From positions 1-6,033 of the forward strand of contig CAISJA010000454.1 of NCBI GenBank assembly GCA_903885525.1: a DNA stretch of 6,033 bases, in the 5' to 3' direction. Numbering within the stretch: position 1 is the stretch's first letter; every line of letters begins with the position of its first letter. The position numbers were made by a program, and so were the translations under genes. Of this stretch, positions 1 to 4,830 are shown one piece after another. The DNA comes from an uncultured Opitutaceae bacterium. GTDB lineage: Bacteria; Verrucomicrobiota; Verrucomicrobiia; Opitutales; Opitutaceae. The notes under the pieces were generated by a model that did no database searches, had not been told where the DNA came from, and worked only from the letters and a program-made list of their open reading frames with translations.

Positions 1-1065
1 CTCGCCGCCGCCGCCTTCACGCCGTTCGCCGCGGAATTGGCCGCGGCCGCGGCCGCCACGATGGCGCCGCCGCCCGCCGTCGCCCTGGCGGTCACCGCGG
101 CCGTCGTTCCGGTATTCGCCGCCGCCCTGGCTCTGGCCGCCCGGGGAGGAGCCTTCGCCGGAGCTGCGCGGCTGGTCGCCGTAGTTGCCGCCCTGACCCT
201 GGTAGCCGCCGCGGCCGCGCCCGCCGCGCTGGCGGCGCTGGCGTTGGCCGCCCTCGCGGTCACCGGGGCGGGATTCGCCTGCCGGGCTGCCGGAGGGGGC
301 GGGCTTGGCGGGGGTGGCCGCACCGCCGAAGAGGGACTTGACCCAGCCGAAGAAACCGCCCGACTTTTGGGGGGCGGGGGCGGGCTTGAGGTAGGGGGAG
401 GGATTTTCGCGCGGGGCCGGGGCGGAGCCATCCTTCGGGCGTTCGTAGCGGAACTTCGCCGGCACGGGGTCGTCGCGGCGTTCGCCGCCGGCACGCTCGT
501 CGCGGCGCGGGCGATCGCTGCGCGGCTCGCGGGCGGGACGGAAGCTTTCGCTCTCCCAAGTCTGGGCGGGCGCGGTCTTCTGGCGTTCGGGCGGGAGGAT
601 GTGCAGCTCGGCCTTTTCGTCCGTGTGGACGGGGGCCGGGGTGGCGGGCCCATCGAGGGGGAACAGTTCCTGGGTGGCCGGGCTGGCCGGCGCCGGGGCG
701 GGGGATTCGACCGGAGCGGCAACCACCGCCGGAGCGGTTTCGGCCGCAGGTTCTGCGGCCGATTCAGCGATGGGCGCGGGGGCAGCCGGGCTTTCGGCCG
801 GCGGAGCAGGGGCGGCGGGCTCGGGGTTCGCCGGGGCGAACGGATTCTGGTACTCGCGCGGAACGGTGACGATCTCGATGGCGGTCGGCTTATATTCCGG
901 GTTGACGGGGGTGGCCGTGGCGGAGGGGGCATGGCTGCCCGGTCGCTTGCCGCGGGCCAGGCCGGAGCCGCGGGTGGAGCCGAAGGAGGCGGCAGCAGAT
1001 GTGCTGGGCGCAGGAGTCGCGGTGGCCTCGGCAGGGGCGGGACCGGACGATTCAGGGGATGACAT
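1..1065 (-). CDS. Disordered RGG-rich protein, possible RNA-associated scaffold (partial, C-terminus beyond window)
   Basis: An ATG at 1065 opens a frame of 355 codons with no stop before the left edge, so only the N-terminal part is visible. Residues 1-235 are low-complexity, rich in Pro, Ala, Glu and Ser, with one less repetitive stretch near residues 57-76 (YKPTAIEIVTVPREYQNPF). Residues 236-248 (GGFFGWVKSLFGG) could form a short amphipathic helix. Residues 266-355 are dense in Arg, Gly and Gln, with RGG and RG clusters such as RGGRGRGG near 280-287. No folded catalytic domain is visible. The opposite-strand frame here is a shadow: only the minus frame gives a protein of coherent composition. 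The helix followed by an Arg-rich tract resembles segment A and the RNA-binding region of RNase E, so an RNA-degradosome-type or RNA-binding role is inferred. It may instead be the disordered N-terminal extension of a larger enzyme lying to the left. No clear Shine-Dalgarno precedes the start. Confidence 0.82.
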   Translation of the reverse strand, partial: MSSPESSGPAPAEATATPAPSTSAAASFGSTRGSGLARGKRPGSHAPSATATPVNPEYKPTAIEIVTVPREYQNPFAPANPEPAAPAPPAESPAAPAPIAESAAEPAAETAPAVVAAPVESPAPAPASPATQELFPLDGPATPAPVHTDEKAELHILPPERQKTAPAQTWESESFRPAREPRSDRPRRDERAGGERRDDPVPAKFRYERPKDGSAPAPRENPSPYLKPAPAPQKSGGFFGWVKSLFGGAATPAKPAPSGSPAGESRPGDREGGQRQRRQRGGRGRGGYQGQGGNYGDQPRSSGEGSSPGGQSQGGGEYRNDGRGDRQGDGGRRRHRGGRGRGQFRGERREGGGGE

Positions 1066-1126
1066 GACTATGTTTTTGTTGGTAAGCGCCTGCCGGAATC
1101 CGGCGGCGTGGTGGTGAAGCCGGCTG

Positions 1127-1144
1127 GAGCGCGAAAACGCGCTC
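1127..1144 (-). promoter_or_regulatory. Perfect hairpin in the presumed leader of the RGG gene
   Basis: GAGCGCG at 1127-1133 pairs perfectly with CGCGCTC at 1138-1144 around a 4-nt loop (AAAA on plus, TTTT on minus). It lies 62 nt upstream of the minus-strand start at 1065. No T-tract follows on either strand, so it does not look like an intrinsic terminator. A role in the leader RNA is inferred from position only. Confidence 0.35.
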
Positions 1145-1237
1145 GGCACAGCGCAGGGGCGCGATGCGAACAGCAGCGGCAAAGAATCAGCTTCGCCCGA
1201 GCCTCCTGCGGGCGCAACAGCAAAAAGACATCCGTGC

Positions 1238-1255
1238 TTGCCGACGCTTCGGCAA
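1238..1255 (-). promoter_or_regulatory. Second perfect hairpin in the same upstream region
   Basis: TTGCCGA at 1238-1244 pairs with TCGGCAA at 1249-1255 around a 4-nt loop. On the minus strand a run of five T (1226-1222) begins 11 nt after the stem, further than expected for a standard intrinsic terminator. It could be part of a structured leader or a weak attenuator. This rests on base pairing alone. Confidence 0.3.
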
Positions 1256-1409
1256 CGCTGGTCGGAACTTTACGCTGGTGCCTGCGCAACACGCTCAATT
1301 TTCCGGGATGTTTGTGGCGGCGCCAAGCTGCCGGAGGGAGGAGAAAGCCAACCTCAGAAATTTGCGGGGCTAGGTGCTACGATGCGGGCAAAGGCGCAAT
1401 GAGGCGGCC

Positions 1410-1853
1410 ATGACTTTATTTCCGAACCCCACAAGTTCCTCGGGGCTTGCCAGCCCGGGCCGGCCCGCCCAGCCTGCGGGCATGGACAAACTTGAGGAGA
1501 TTTTCCGGATGCAAGACGCTCTCAACCGGCGGATTGGGGTGGAGCTGCCTCCCCCCACGGATGAGGAGAAGGCGAAATGGATCCTCAACTACACCCGCGC
1601 CATGCAGCAGGAGACAGCCGAGCTGATCGACAGCGTGCCCTGGAAGTGGTGGGCCAAGTACCAGAAATTTGACGAGCAGAACGCCAAGGTCGAGGTCGTC
1701 GATCTGTTCCACTTCCTGGTCTCGCTCGCCCAGACGCTGGGCATGACTCCCGATGACGTTTACCAGGCCTATCTGAAGAAGAACGCGGTCAACCACCAGC
1801 GGCAGGACAGCGGCTATGTGAAGAAGGACGAGGCGGATTCAAAGCACATCTAG
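1410..1853 (+). CDS. All-alpha NTP pyrophosphatase, dimeric dUTPase/MazG-like
   Basis: The 147-residue product carries the metal-binding signature of all-alpha NTP pyrophosphatases: E68-x2-E71 in the segment ending AELIDSVPWKWW, then E95-x2-D98 in VEVVDLFHF. The C-terminal part (YLKKNAVNHQRQDSGY, residues 121-136) resembles the conserved Lys/Asn/Arg/Gly block of the Campylobacter-type dimeric dUTPase. Such enzymes hydrolyse dUTP to dUMP and pyrophosphate in the cytoplasm, keeping uracil out of DNA and supplying thymidylate synthesis. The protein is shorter than the roughly 230-residue dimeric dUTPases, so a broader MazG-like nucleotide house-cleaning role is possible. ATG 1410 was chosen because GAGG at 1401-1404 lies 5 nt upstream. 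The first 24 residues are Pro/Ser-rich and unlike the family, so ATG 1482 (MDKLEEIF) is a serious alternative. A GTG at 1374 is less likely. It converges on the thioesterase gene. Confidence 0.88.
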   Translation: MTLFPNPTSSSGLASPGRPAQPAGMDKLEEIFRMQDALNRRIGVELPPPTDEEKAKWILNYTRAMQQETAELIDSVPWKWWAKYQKFDEQNAKVEVVDLFHFLVSLAQTLGMTPDDVYQAYLKKNAVNHQRQDSGYVKKDEADSKHI

Positions 1854-1884
1854 CCGCCCGCGCCCAGCCCAAGGCTTCGGGCGG
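1854..1884. terminator. Possible hairpin between convergent genes
   Basis: CCGCCCG directly after the dUTPase-like stop codon can pair with CGGGCGG at 1878-1884 across a 17-nt loop. It sits in the 40-nt gap between two convergent genes, where a shared terminator is expected. There is no T-tract on either side, so it is not a canonical intrinsic terminator, and factor-dependent termination is equally possible. Confidence 0.3.
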
Positions 1885-1893
1885 AGCGTTCCC

Positions 1894-2361
1894 TCACGCC
1901 CGGGCCACGAAGCGGCCGGAGAATTCCACGGCGGGCTTGCCGTCCGTGCCTTCGACCGTCGCGCGCAGGTCCAGTCCGGCCTTCTGATGCCGCCGCAGGG
2001 CGGCGAGGAAGGCGGCGAGGGTGGCGGCTGGCGGCCGCGGGCACACGGCGCGAATGGTCCCCTTGACCGGCTGCCGGTAGGCAACCTGGCTGTCTTTGAT
2101 CACGACATGGGTGTCGATTCCCGCTTCGCGCAGCAGCATCCAAAGCGTGCCGTAGCAGGCGAGGGTGGGCAGGGCGTGCAGCGAACCGCCAAAGGCTGTG
2201 CCGAGGTGGTTGCGGTTCGGTGCCAGCGGCGCCTCCAGGACGAGGCGTTGCGCATTGCTCTCGGCCACGCGCAGGCCCATGGCGCGGGTGAGAGGAATCT
2301 GATCGTGCAGGAAGGCCTCAAGGCCCGGGCCGGACAGGCTGGTGGGGACGTGGGAGTGCAT
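1894..2361 (-). CDS. Hot-dog fold thioesterase, YiiD C-terminal domain type
   Basis: This 155-residue protein resembles the YiiD_C putative thioesterase family. The most telling segments are NHLGTAFGGSLHAL (51-64), the position of the hot-dog central helix, and the following strand block HVVIKDSQVAYRQPVKG (85-101). The family is predicted to hydrolyse acyl-CoA or related thioesters; the substrate cannot be told from sequence. In E. coli YiiD this domain follows an acetyltransferase domain, but here it stands alone at about the length of the single domain. ATG 2361 (MHSHVPTSL) was chosen. A 14-residue upstream extension from a TTG at 2403 is open but has no ribosome-binding site. ATG 2361 also lacks a clear Shine-Dalgarno. 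The gene is divergent from the lipoprotein and ends 40 nt from the dUTPase-like stop. Confidence 0.85.
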   Translation of the reverse strand: MHSHVPTSLSGPGLEAFLHDQIPLTRAMGLRVAESNAQRLVLEAPLAPNRNHLGTAFGGSLHALPTLACYGTLWMLLREAGIDTHVVIKDSQVAYRQPVKGTIRAVCPRPPAATLAAFLAALRRHQKAGLDLRATVEGTDGKPAVEFSGRFVARA

Positions 2362-2524
2362 GGGGGAGGACAAGACGCGATCAGCGATTGCCCGGGTAGC
2401 CAAGGCAAAGGAAGCGGCGGTCGTCGTCGGCGGATATCCTGGGCGGGGGGCGCGCCGTCCGATGCGTCGGGCCGGAGGCGAAGCGGTCTTGCCGCGCCGC
2501 CCGTTCTGCGCTCACTGTCGCGCC

Positions 2525-2986
2525 ATGAGAGTCGCCGCCCTGTGGTTTGTCGTCCTGTCCGGATTGTTGTCCGGCTGTTCCAGCATCACGCCCCGGCCGG
2601 GCCTGCCGGCGGTCGATCTGGGCAAATACCGCCATGTCTATGTGCGGAGCGCAGCCAATGACAGCGCCCAGCTGGACGTGCTGCTGGCGGGCGAGCTTCG
2701 CGCCCTCGGCTACGATGCCACCTCCGGCGTGCGCACGATGCAGCCCGACAACGCGGAACTGACAATCACCTACGACAGCCGCTGGGAATGGGATTTCCGC
2801 CAGTATCTCATCGAGATCCGAGTCATGGTGAGCAACGCCCGTTCCGAGCAGCTGCTCACCACGGCGGTGGAATTTCATCCCGGCATCACGGCTAAGACGC
2901 CGGGAGCGATGGTGCACGCGGTGTTGGCCAAACTGTTTGTGCCCGTGCCGGCCAACTCCGCGGCCGACAGCCACGGGGTGAGGTAG
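2525..2986 (+). CDS. Small predicted lipoprotein of unknown function
   Basis: The 153-residue product starts with a short hydrophobic signal peptide (MRVAALWFVVLSGLLSGC) ending in a lipobox, L15-S16-G17-C18, so it should be lipidated on Cys18 and anchored in a membrane facing the periplasm. The rest begins with a strand-like block (YRHVYVRS, 35-42), then a helix around LLAGELRALGYD (53-64), a segment of the form 'DNAELTITYDSRWEWD' (75-90) and a second strand block. This layout recalls the DUF4136-like families of small lipoproteins, where the pattern 'DA-L-V-x-Y' is common, but I cannot assign a family with confidence. ATG 2525 was chosen because it places the signal peptide at the N-terminus. 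The frame is open back to 2342, but that extension is Arg/Gly-rich and overlaps the thioesterase start. No Shine-Dalgarno is visible. Confidence 0.8.
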   Translation: MRVAALWFVVLSGLLSGCSSITPRPGLPAVDLGKYRHVYVRSAANDSAQLDVLLAGELRALGYDATSGVRTMQPDNAELTITYDSRWEWDFRQYLIEIRVMVSNARSEQLLTTAVEFHPGITAKTPGAMVHAVLAKLFVPVPANSAADSHGVR

Positions 2987-3019
2987 TACGCGGCGCGGGA
3001 CCAGGGTTTGCGTGGACGG

Positions 3020-3058
3020 CACCGGCCCCGCCCGGAGCCTCCGGTCCGGTGGGGGTTT
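3020..3058. terminator. Possible nested hairpin between convergent genes
   Basis: In the 99-nt gap between the lipoprotein and the MIP channel, CACCGG (3020-3025) can pair with CCGGTG (3046-3051), enclosing a perfect inner stem CCGGA/TCCGG (3032-3036 with 3040-3044). The plus strand continues GGGGTTT, a weak T-tract. A 12-bp palindrome CCCAGGCCTGGG lies at 3060-3071 and could serve the minus-strand ars transcript. Neither is a textbook intrinsic terminator. Confidence 0.3.
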
Positions 3059-3085
3059 GCCCAGGCCTGGGGCGCGGCGGCCGCC

Positions 3086-3727
3086 TCAGTCGGAGCCGTT
3101 GACGGCCTTGTAGGCTGCCGCAGCGGCGACGCCGGCGGCCCCGCCGGCCACGAGGTAGATCCACAGGCTGCCCCAGGCGACAATGCCCATCGCACAGAGC
3201 CCGAGGGCCACGGCGGGATTGAAAGCGCCGCCCGAGACGCCGCCCACGGCGTAAGCGCCGGCGAGCACGGTGAACCCGATGGCGAAGCCGTAGAAGGAAT
3301 TGCCGGCCGTACCCTTGGCGGTGGCGGTGTTGAGCACCACCCAGACGAGCGCGAAGGTGAAGAGAAATTCCGCCAGCAGCGCCGGGAGTACGGCGGGGCT
3401 CAACGGGCCGGCCAGGGTGGCGGCTTGGGTGATGAGTCCGGTCTTCAGCGTCTTCACCGCTAGGGCGGCGAGGAGGGCGGCGGCACCCTGCGCCCCGAGG
3501 TAGGGCGCGACATCCGCGGTGGCGCACTTGCCGCGCAGCCAGACGCCGAGGGTGACAGCGGGGTTGAAATGCCCGCCCGAGACATGGCCGCCGGCAAAGA
3601 TCATGACTGCCAAAATGCTGCCGATGGCGAGCGGCGCCATCGCGCCTGCGCCGGGGGCGAGGACGGTCATGCCGATGGTGAACACGAGGAAGAACGTGCC
3701 AATGAACTCAACAAGGTATTTTCTCAT
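3086..3727 (-). CDS. MIP-family channel (aquaporin/aquaglyceroporin-like), atypical selectivity filter
   Basis: The 213-residue integral membrane protein has the two half-helix motifs of the major intrinsic protein family: SGGHFNPAVTLG (NPA at 55-57) and SGGAFNPAVALG (NPA at 170-172), with hydrophobic stretches consistent with six membrane helices. The N-terminus MRKYLVEFIGTFFLVF is typical of the first helix. Aligned by eye to E. coli AqpZ, the aromatic/arginine filter positions fall near Ile35, Ala158, Gly167 and Val173. The usually invariant Arg after the second NPA is therefore Val and the filter looks wide and hydrophobic. It is the last gene of an arsenic-resistance cluster, as with AqpS of Sinorhizobium meliloti, so passage of arsenite or another uncharged metalloid or small solute is inferred. 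ATG 3727 fits the family N-terminus. The frame is open upstream to about 3967, but that stretch is Arg/Pro-rich. A 211-nt gap separates it from the preceding gene. Confidence 0.9.
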   Translation of the reverse strand: MRKYLVEFIGTFFLVFTIGMTVLAPGAGAMAPLAIGSILAVMIFAGGHVSGGHFNPAVTLGVWLRGKCATADVAPYLGAQGAAALLAALAVKTLKTGLITQAATLAGPLSPAVLPALLAEFLFTFALVWVVLNTATAKGTAGNSFYGFAIGFTVLAGAYAVGGVSGGAFNPAVALGLCAMGIVAWGSLWIYLVAGGAAGVAAAAAYKAVNGSD

Positions 3728-3938
3728 AGCGTGGGTGGGTGCGGCGTTCTTTTCCAAGAAATTGAGCCGCAAGTCGAGACCCGATCGGAACGGGTGACCG
3801 GCGGGCGGCGCCGAACGCCGGGGCAGACGAGGCAGGGAGCCGCTTCCTCCGCCCGCCCGCCGAGGCTTCCGATGCCGGGGATCGCTTCCGCGGCGGCACG
3901 TCGGCGCGTCGCCGCGCGGGGCCGCTCCGCCCGCTACC
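3728..3938 (-). other. Gap within the ars cluster, upstream of the MIP channel
   Basis: These 211 nt hold no recognisable gene. The minus-strand frame of the channel stays open through most of it, but the translation is Arg/Pro/Ser-rich and unlike any MIP N-terminus. A 5-bp stem ACCCG/CGGGT with a 7-nt loop lies at 3779-3795 and the rest is very GC-rich. The 40 nt or so next to the channel start are relatively A/T-richer (AATTTCTTGGAAAAG on the minus strand), as promoters often are, but no good -35/-10 pair can be named. Confidence 0.4.
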
Positions 3939-4262
3939 TCACCCCAGCCAGGCATACCCGGCGGCACCGAGCGCCACCCAAAGCATCAGGATGCCCGCGA
4001 ATTTGCCTTGGAAGGACGGCTTGGCCGATTTGTGCCGGAAGAGCAGCATGCCCGCCAGGCCGCCGGGCCACCCGCCGAGCGCCGCGGCCCAGAGCAGGGT
4101 GGATTCACGGAGGCGGCTCGCGTGGGCGCGGCCGGCGCGCCACTTGTCGAAGCCAAAGAGGGCAAAGGTCCAGGCGCTGGTGAGCAGGAGCCACCAGAAT
4201 CCGAGTCGGGTTGCGTGGGACAGGATCACGGCGCGGCCCAGGCTCTCCCGCCAAACCACCAC
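3939..4262 (-). CDS. DUF1294 small membrane protein
   Basis: The 107-residue product matches the DUF1294 pattern: FGFDKWRAGRAHASRLRES (36-54) after a first membrane helix, then the GGWPGGLAGMLLFRHKS block (63-79) and a last membrane helix (about 88-105). Key family residues are D39-K40, the R50-L51-R52-E53 segment, the Gly-rich turn and R76-H77-K78. The function of the family is unknown. It lies on the same strand 55 nt after arsC and before the channel, so it probably shares the ars transcript, but I know of no arsenic role. The start is uncertain. GTG 4262 has AGGA (4272-4275) 9 nt upstream and is preferred; GTG 4229 would give 96 residues, closer to the typical family length. An open frame back to 4445 overlaps arsC and its added sequence is unlike the family. 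Confidence 0.82.
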   Translation of the reverse strand: MVVWRESLGRAVILSHATRLGFWWLLLTSAWTFALFGFDKWRAGRAHASRLRESTLLWAAALGGWPGGLAGMLLFRHKSAKPSFQGKFAGILMLWVALGAAGYAWLG

Positions 4263-4317
4263 CCCGCTGATTCCTGCAGGCAGAACTTGACGGGCACCGC
4301 GCGGGTTCCCCGTGTCC

Positions 4318-4755
4318 TCAAAGTCTCCGCCCCTCGCGCAGGCCGGCGGCGTAGGCGCCGAAGACGCGGCGGATCTCGTCGCGCACCCGGCGGAACTCGG
4401 CCGTGATCTGCTCGTCGGTGCCGGTGGCGTGCGCCGGATCGTCAAAGCCCCAGTGGTGGCGGTTCACCTGGCCGGGGAAAATTGGACAGGCCTGGTCGGC
4501 CCGGCCGCAGACCGTGATCACGGTGTCCACCTTGCGGTCGAGAAACTCACTCAGGTGCTTCGACCGGTGGCTGGAAAGATCAAGGCCGATCTCCCGCATG
4601 ACCGCGATGGCCTGGGGATGTACAAAGCCGGCCGGTTTCGAGCCGGCGCTGCAGACTTCGACGAGGTCGCCGGCGGCGGTGCGCAGGATGCCTTCGGCGA
4701 GGTGGCTGCGGCAGGAGTTGCCGGTGCAGAGGATGAGGACGACGGGTTTGGGCAT
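4318..4755 (-). CDS. arsC: Arsenate reductase ArsC, thioredoxin-dependent (LMW phosphatase fold)
   Basis: The 145-residue cytoplasmic enzyme reduces arsenate to arsenite, the form exported by ACR3. The phosphate-binding P-loop C10-T-G-N-S-C15-R16 is intact near the N-terminus. Cys83 and Cys90 (VCGRADQAC) reproduce the spacing of the redox pair Cys82/Cys89 of Bacillus subtilis ArsC, so the triple-cysteine relay recycled by thioredoxin is expected to work. Asp105 in HWGFDDPA (101-108) fits the catalytic aspartate. The length is close to the family's usual 130-145 residues, with a short Arg-rich C-terminal tail. This is not the glutaredoxin-type ArsC. ATG 4755 matches the family start, six residues before the core strand. 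No Shine-Dalgarno is present; upstream is a C-rich spacer. It follows acr3 by 75 nt on the same strand. Confidence 0.95.
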   Translation of the reverse strand: MPKPVVLILCTGNSCRSHLAEGILRTAAGDLVEVCSAGSKPAGFVHPQAIAVMREIGLDLSSHRSKHLSEFLDRKVDTVITVCGRADQACPIFPGQVNRHHWGFDDPAHATGTDEQITAEFRRVRDEIRRVFGAYAAGLREGRRL

Positions 4756-4830
4756 GGGCCAGGGGGGTGAGAGCGGAAGGTGGCGGGCGACGGAGGGCGG
4801 AGAGGAAGGGAGCGAGGGAGGCCGGTGGAG
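4756..4830 (-). other. C-rich polypyrimidine spacer between acr3 and arsC
   Basis: On the transcribed-sense minus strand these 75 nt contain 47 C, 15 T, 10 G and 3 A by hand count, so about 83 percent pyrimidine with far more C than G. There is no coding frame of interest and no Shine-Dalgarno before arsC. A C-rich, G-poor RNA stretch is the sort of sequence Rho can load on, so it may set the level of arsC relative to acr3. That role is inference; the composition is observed. Confidence 0.45.

Larger units (their letters stand above)
1066..1409. other. Gene-free divergent region between the RGG protein and the dUTPase-like gene
   Basis: These 344 nt separate two divergently read genes and should hold the promoters and leaders of both. 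Short open frames exist on both strands, for example 1068-1298 minus and 1108-1413 plus. Their translations are compositionally odd (many Arg, Cys and Ser), match no family I recognise, and overlap each other. Two perfect 7-bp hairpins with 4-nt loops are present (1127-1144 and 1238-1255), plus weaker stems at 1195-1213 and 1092-1104. I found no convincing -35/-10 pair on either strand. TACGAT at 1378-1383 is a possible but unsupported -10 for the plus-strand gene. Confidence 0.6.

Noticed and set aside
40..60. GGCCGC-type tandem repeat as a possible regulatory or mobile element
   Set aside because: It is the codon-level consequence of Arg-Gly repeats in the RGG tail; no flanking repeats or insertion signs.
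37..1062. Plus-strand 341-residue open frame, and the plus-strand frame 599-1117, opposite the RGG gene
   Set aside because: Both are Gly/Ala/Arg-rich shadows of the minus-strand frame, which has a coherent composition and open reading to the edge.
1068..1413. Small open frames on both strands in the left intergenic region
   Set aside because: Overlapping, Arg/Cys/Ser-rich, no family resemblance and no ribosome-binding site.
2342..2524. N-terminal extension of the lipoprotein
   Set aside because: It would bury the signal peptide and lipobox inside the protein and overlap the divergent thioesterase start.
1987..2661. Plus-strand 224-residue open frame across the thioesterase gene
   Set aside because: Antisense to a recognisable YiiD_C-type protein and running into the lipoprotein gene in another frame.
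2381..3022. Minus-strand 213-residue open frame opposite the lipoprotein
   Set aside because: His/Arg-rich with no recognisable family; the plus strand has a signal peptide and lipobox.
3569..4183. Plus-strand 204-residue open frame spanning the channel start, the gap and the DUF1294 gene
   Set aside because: Arg/Pro/Ala-rich translation covering the antisense of two recognised genes.
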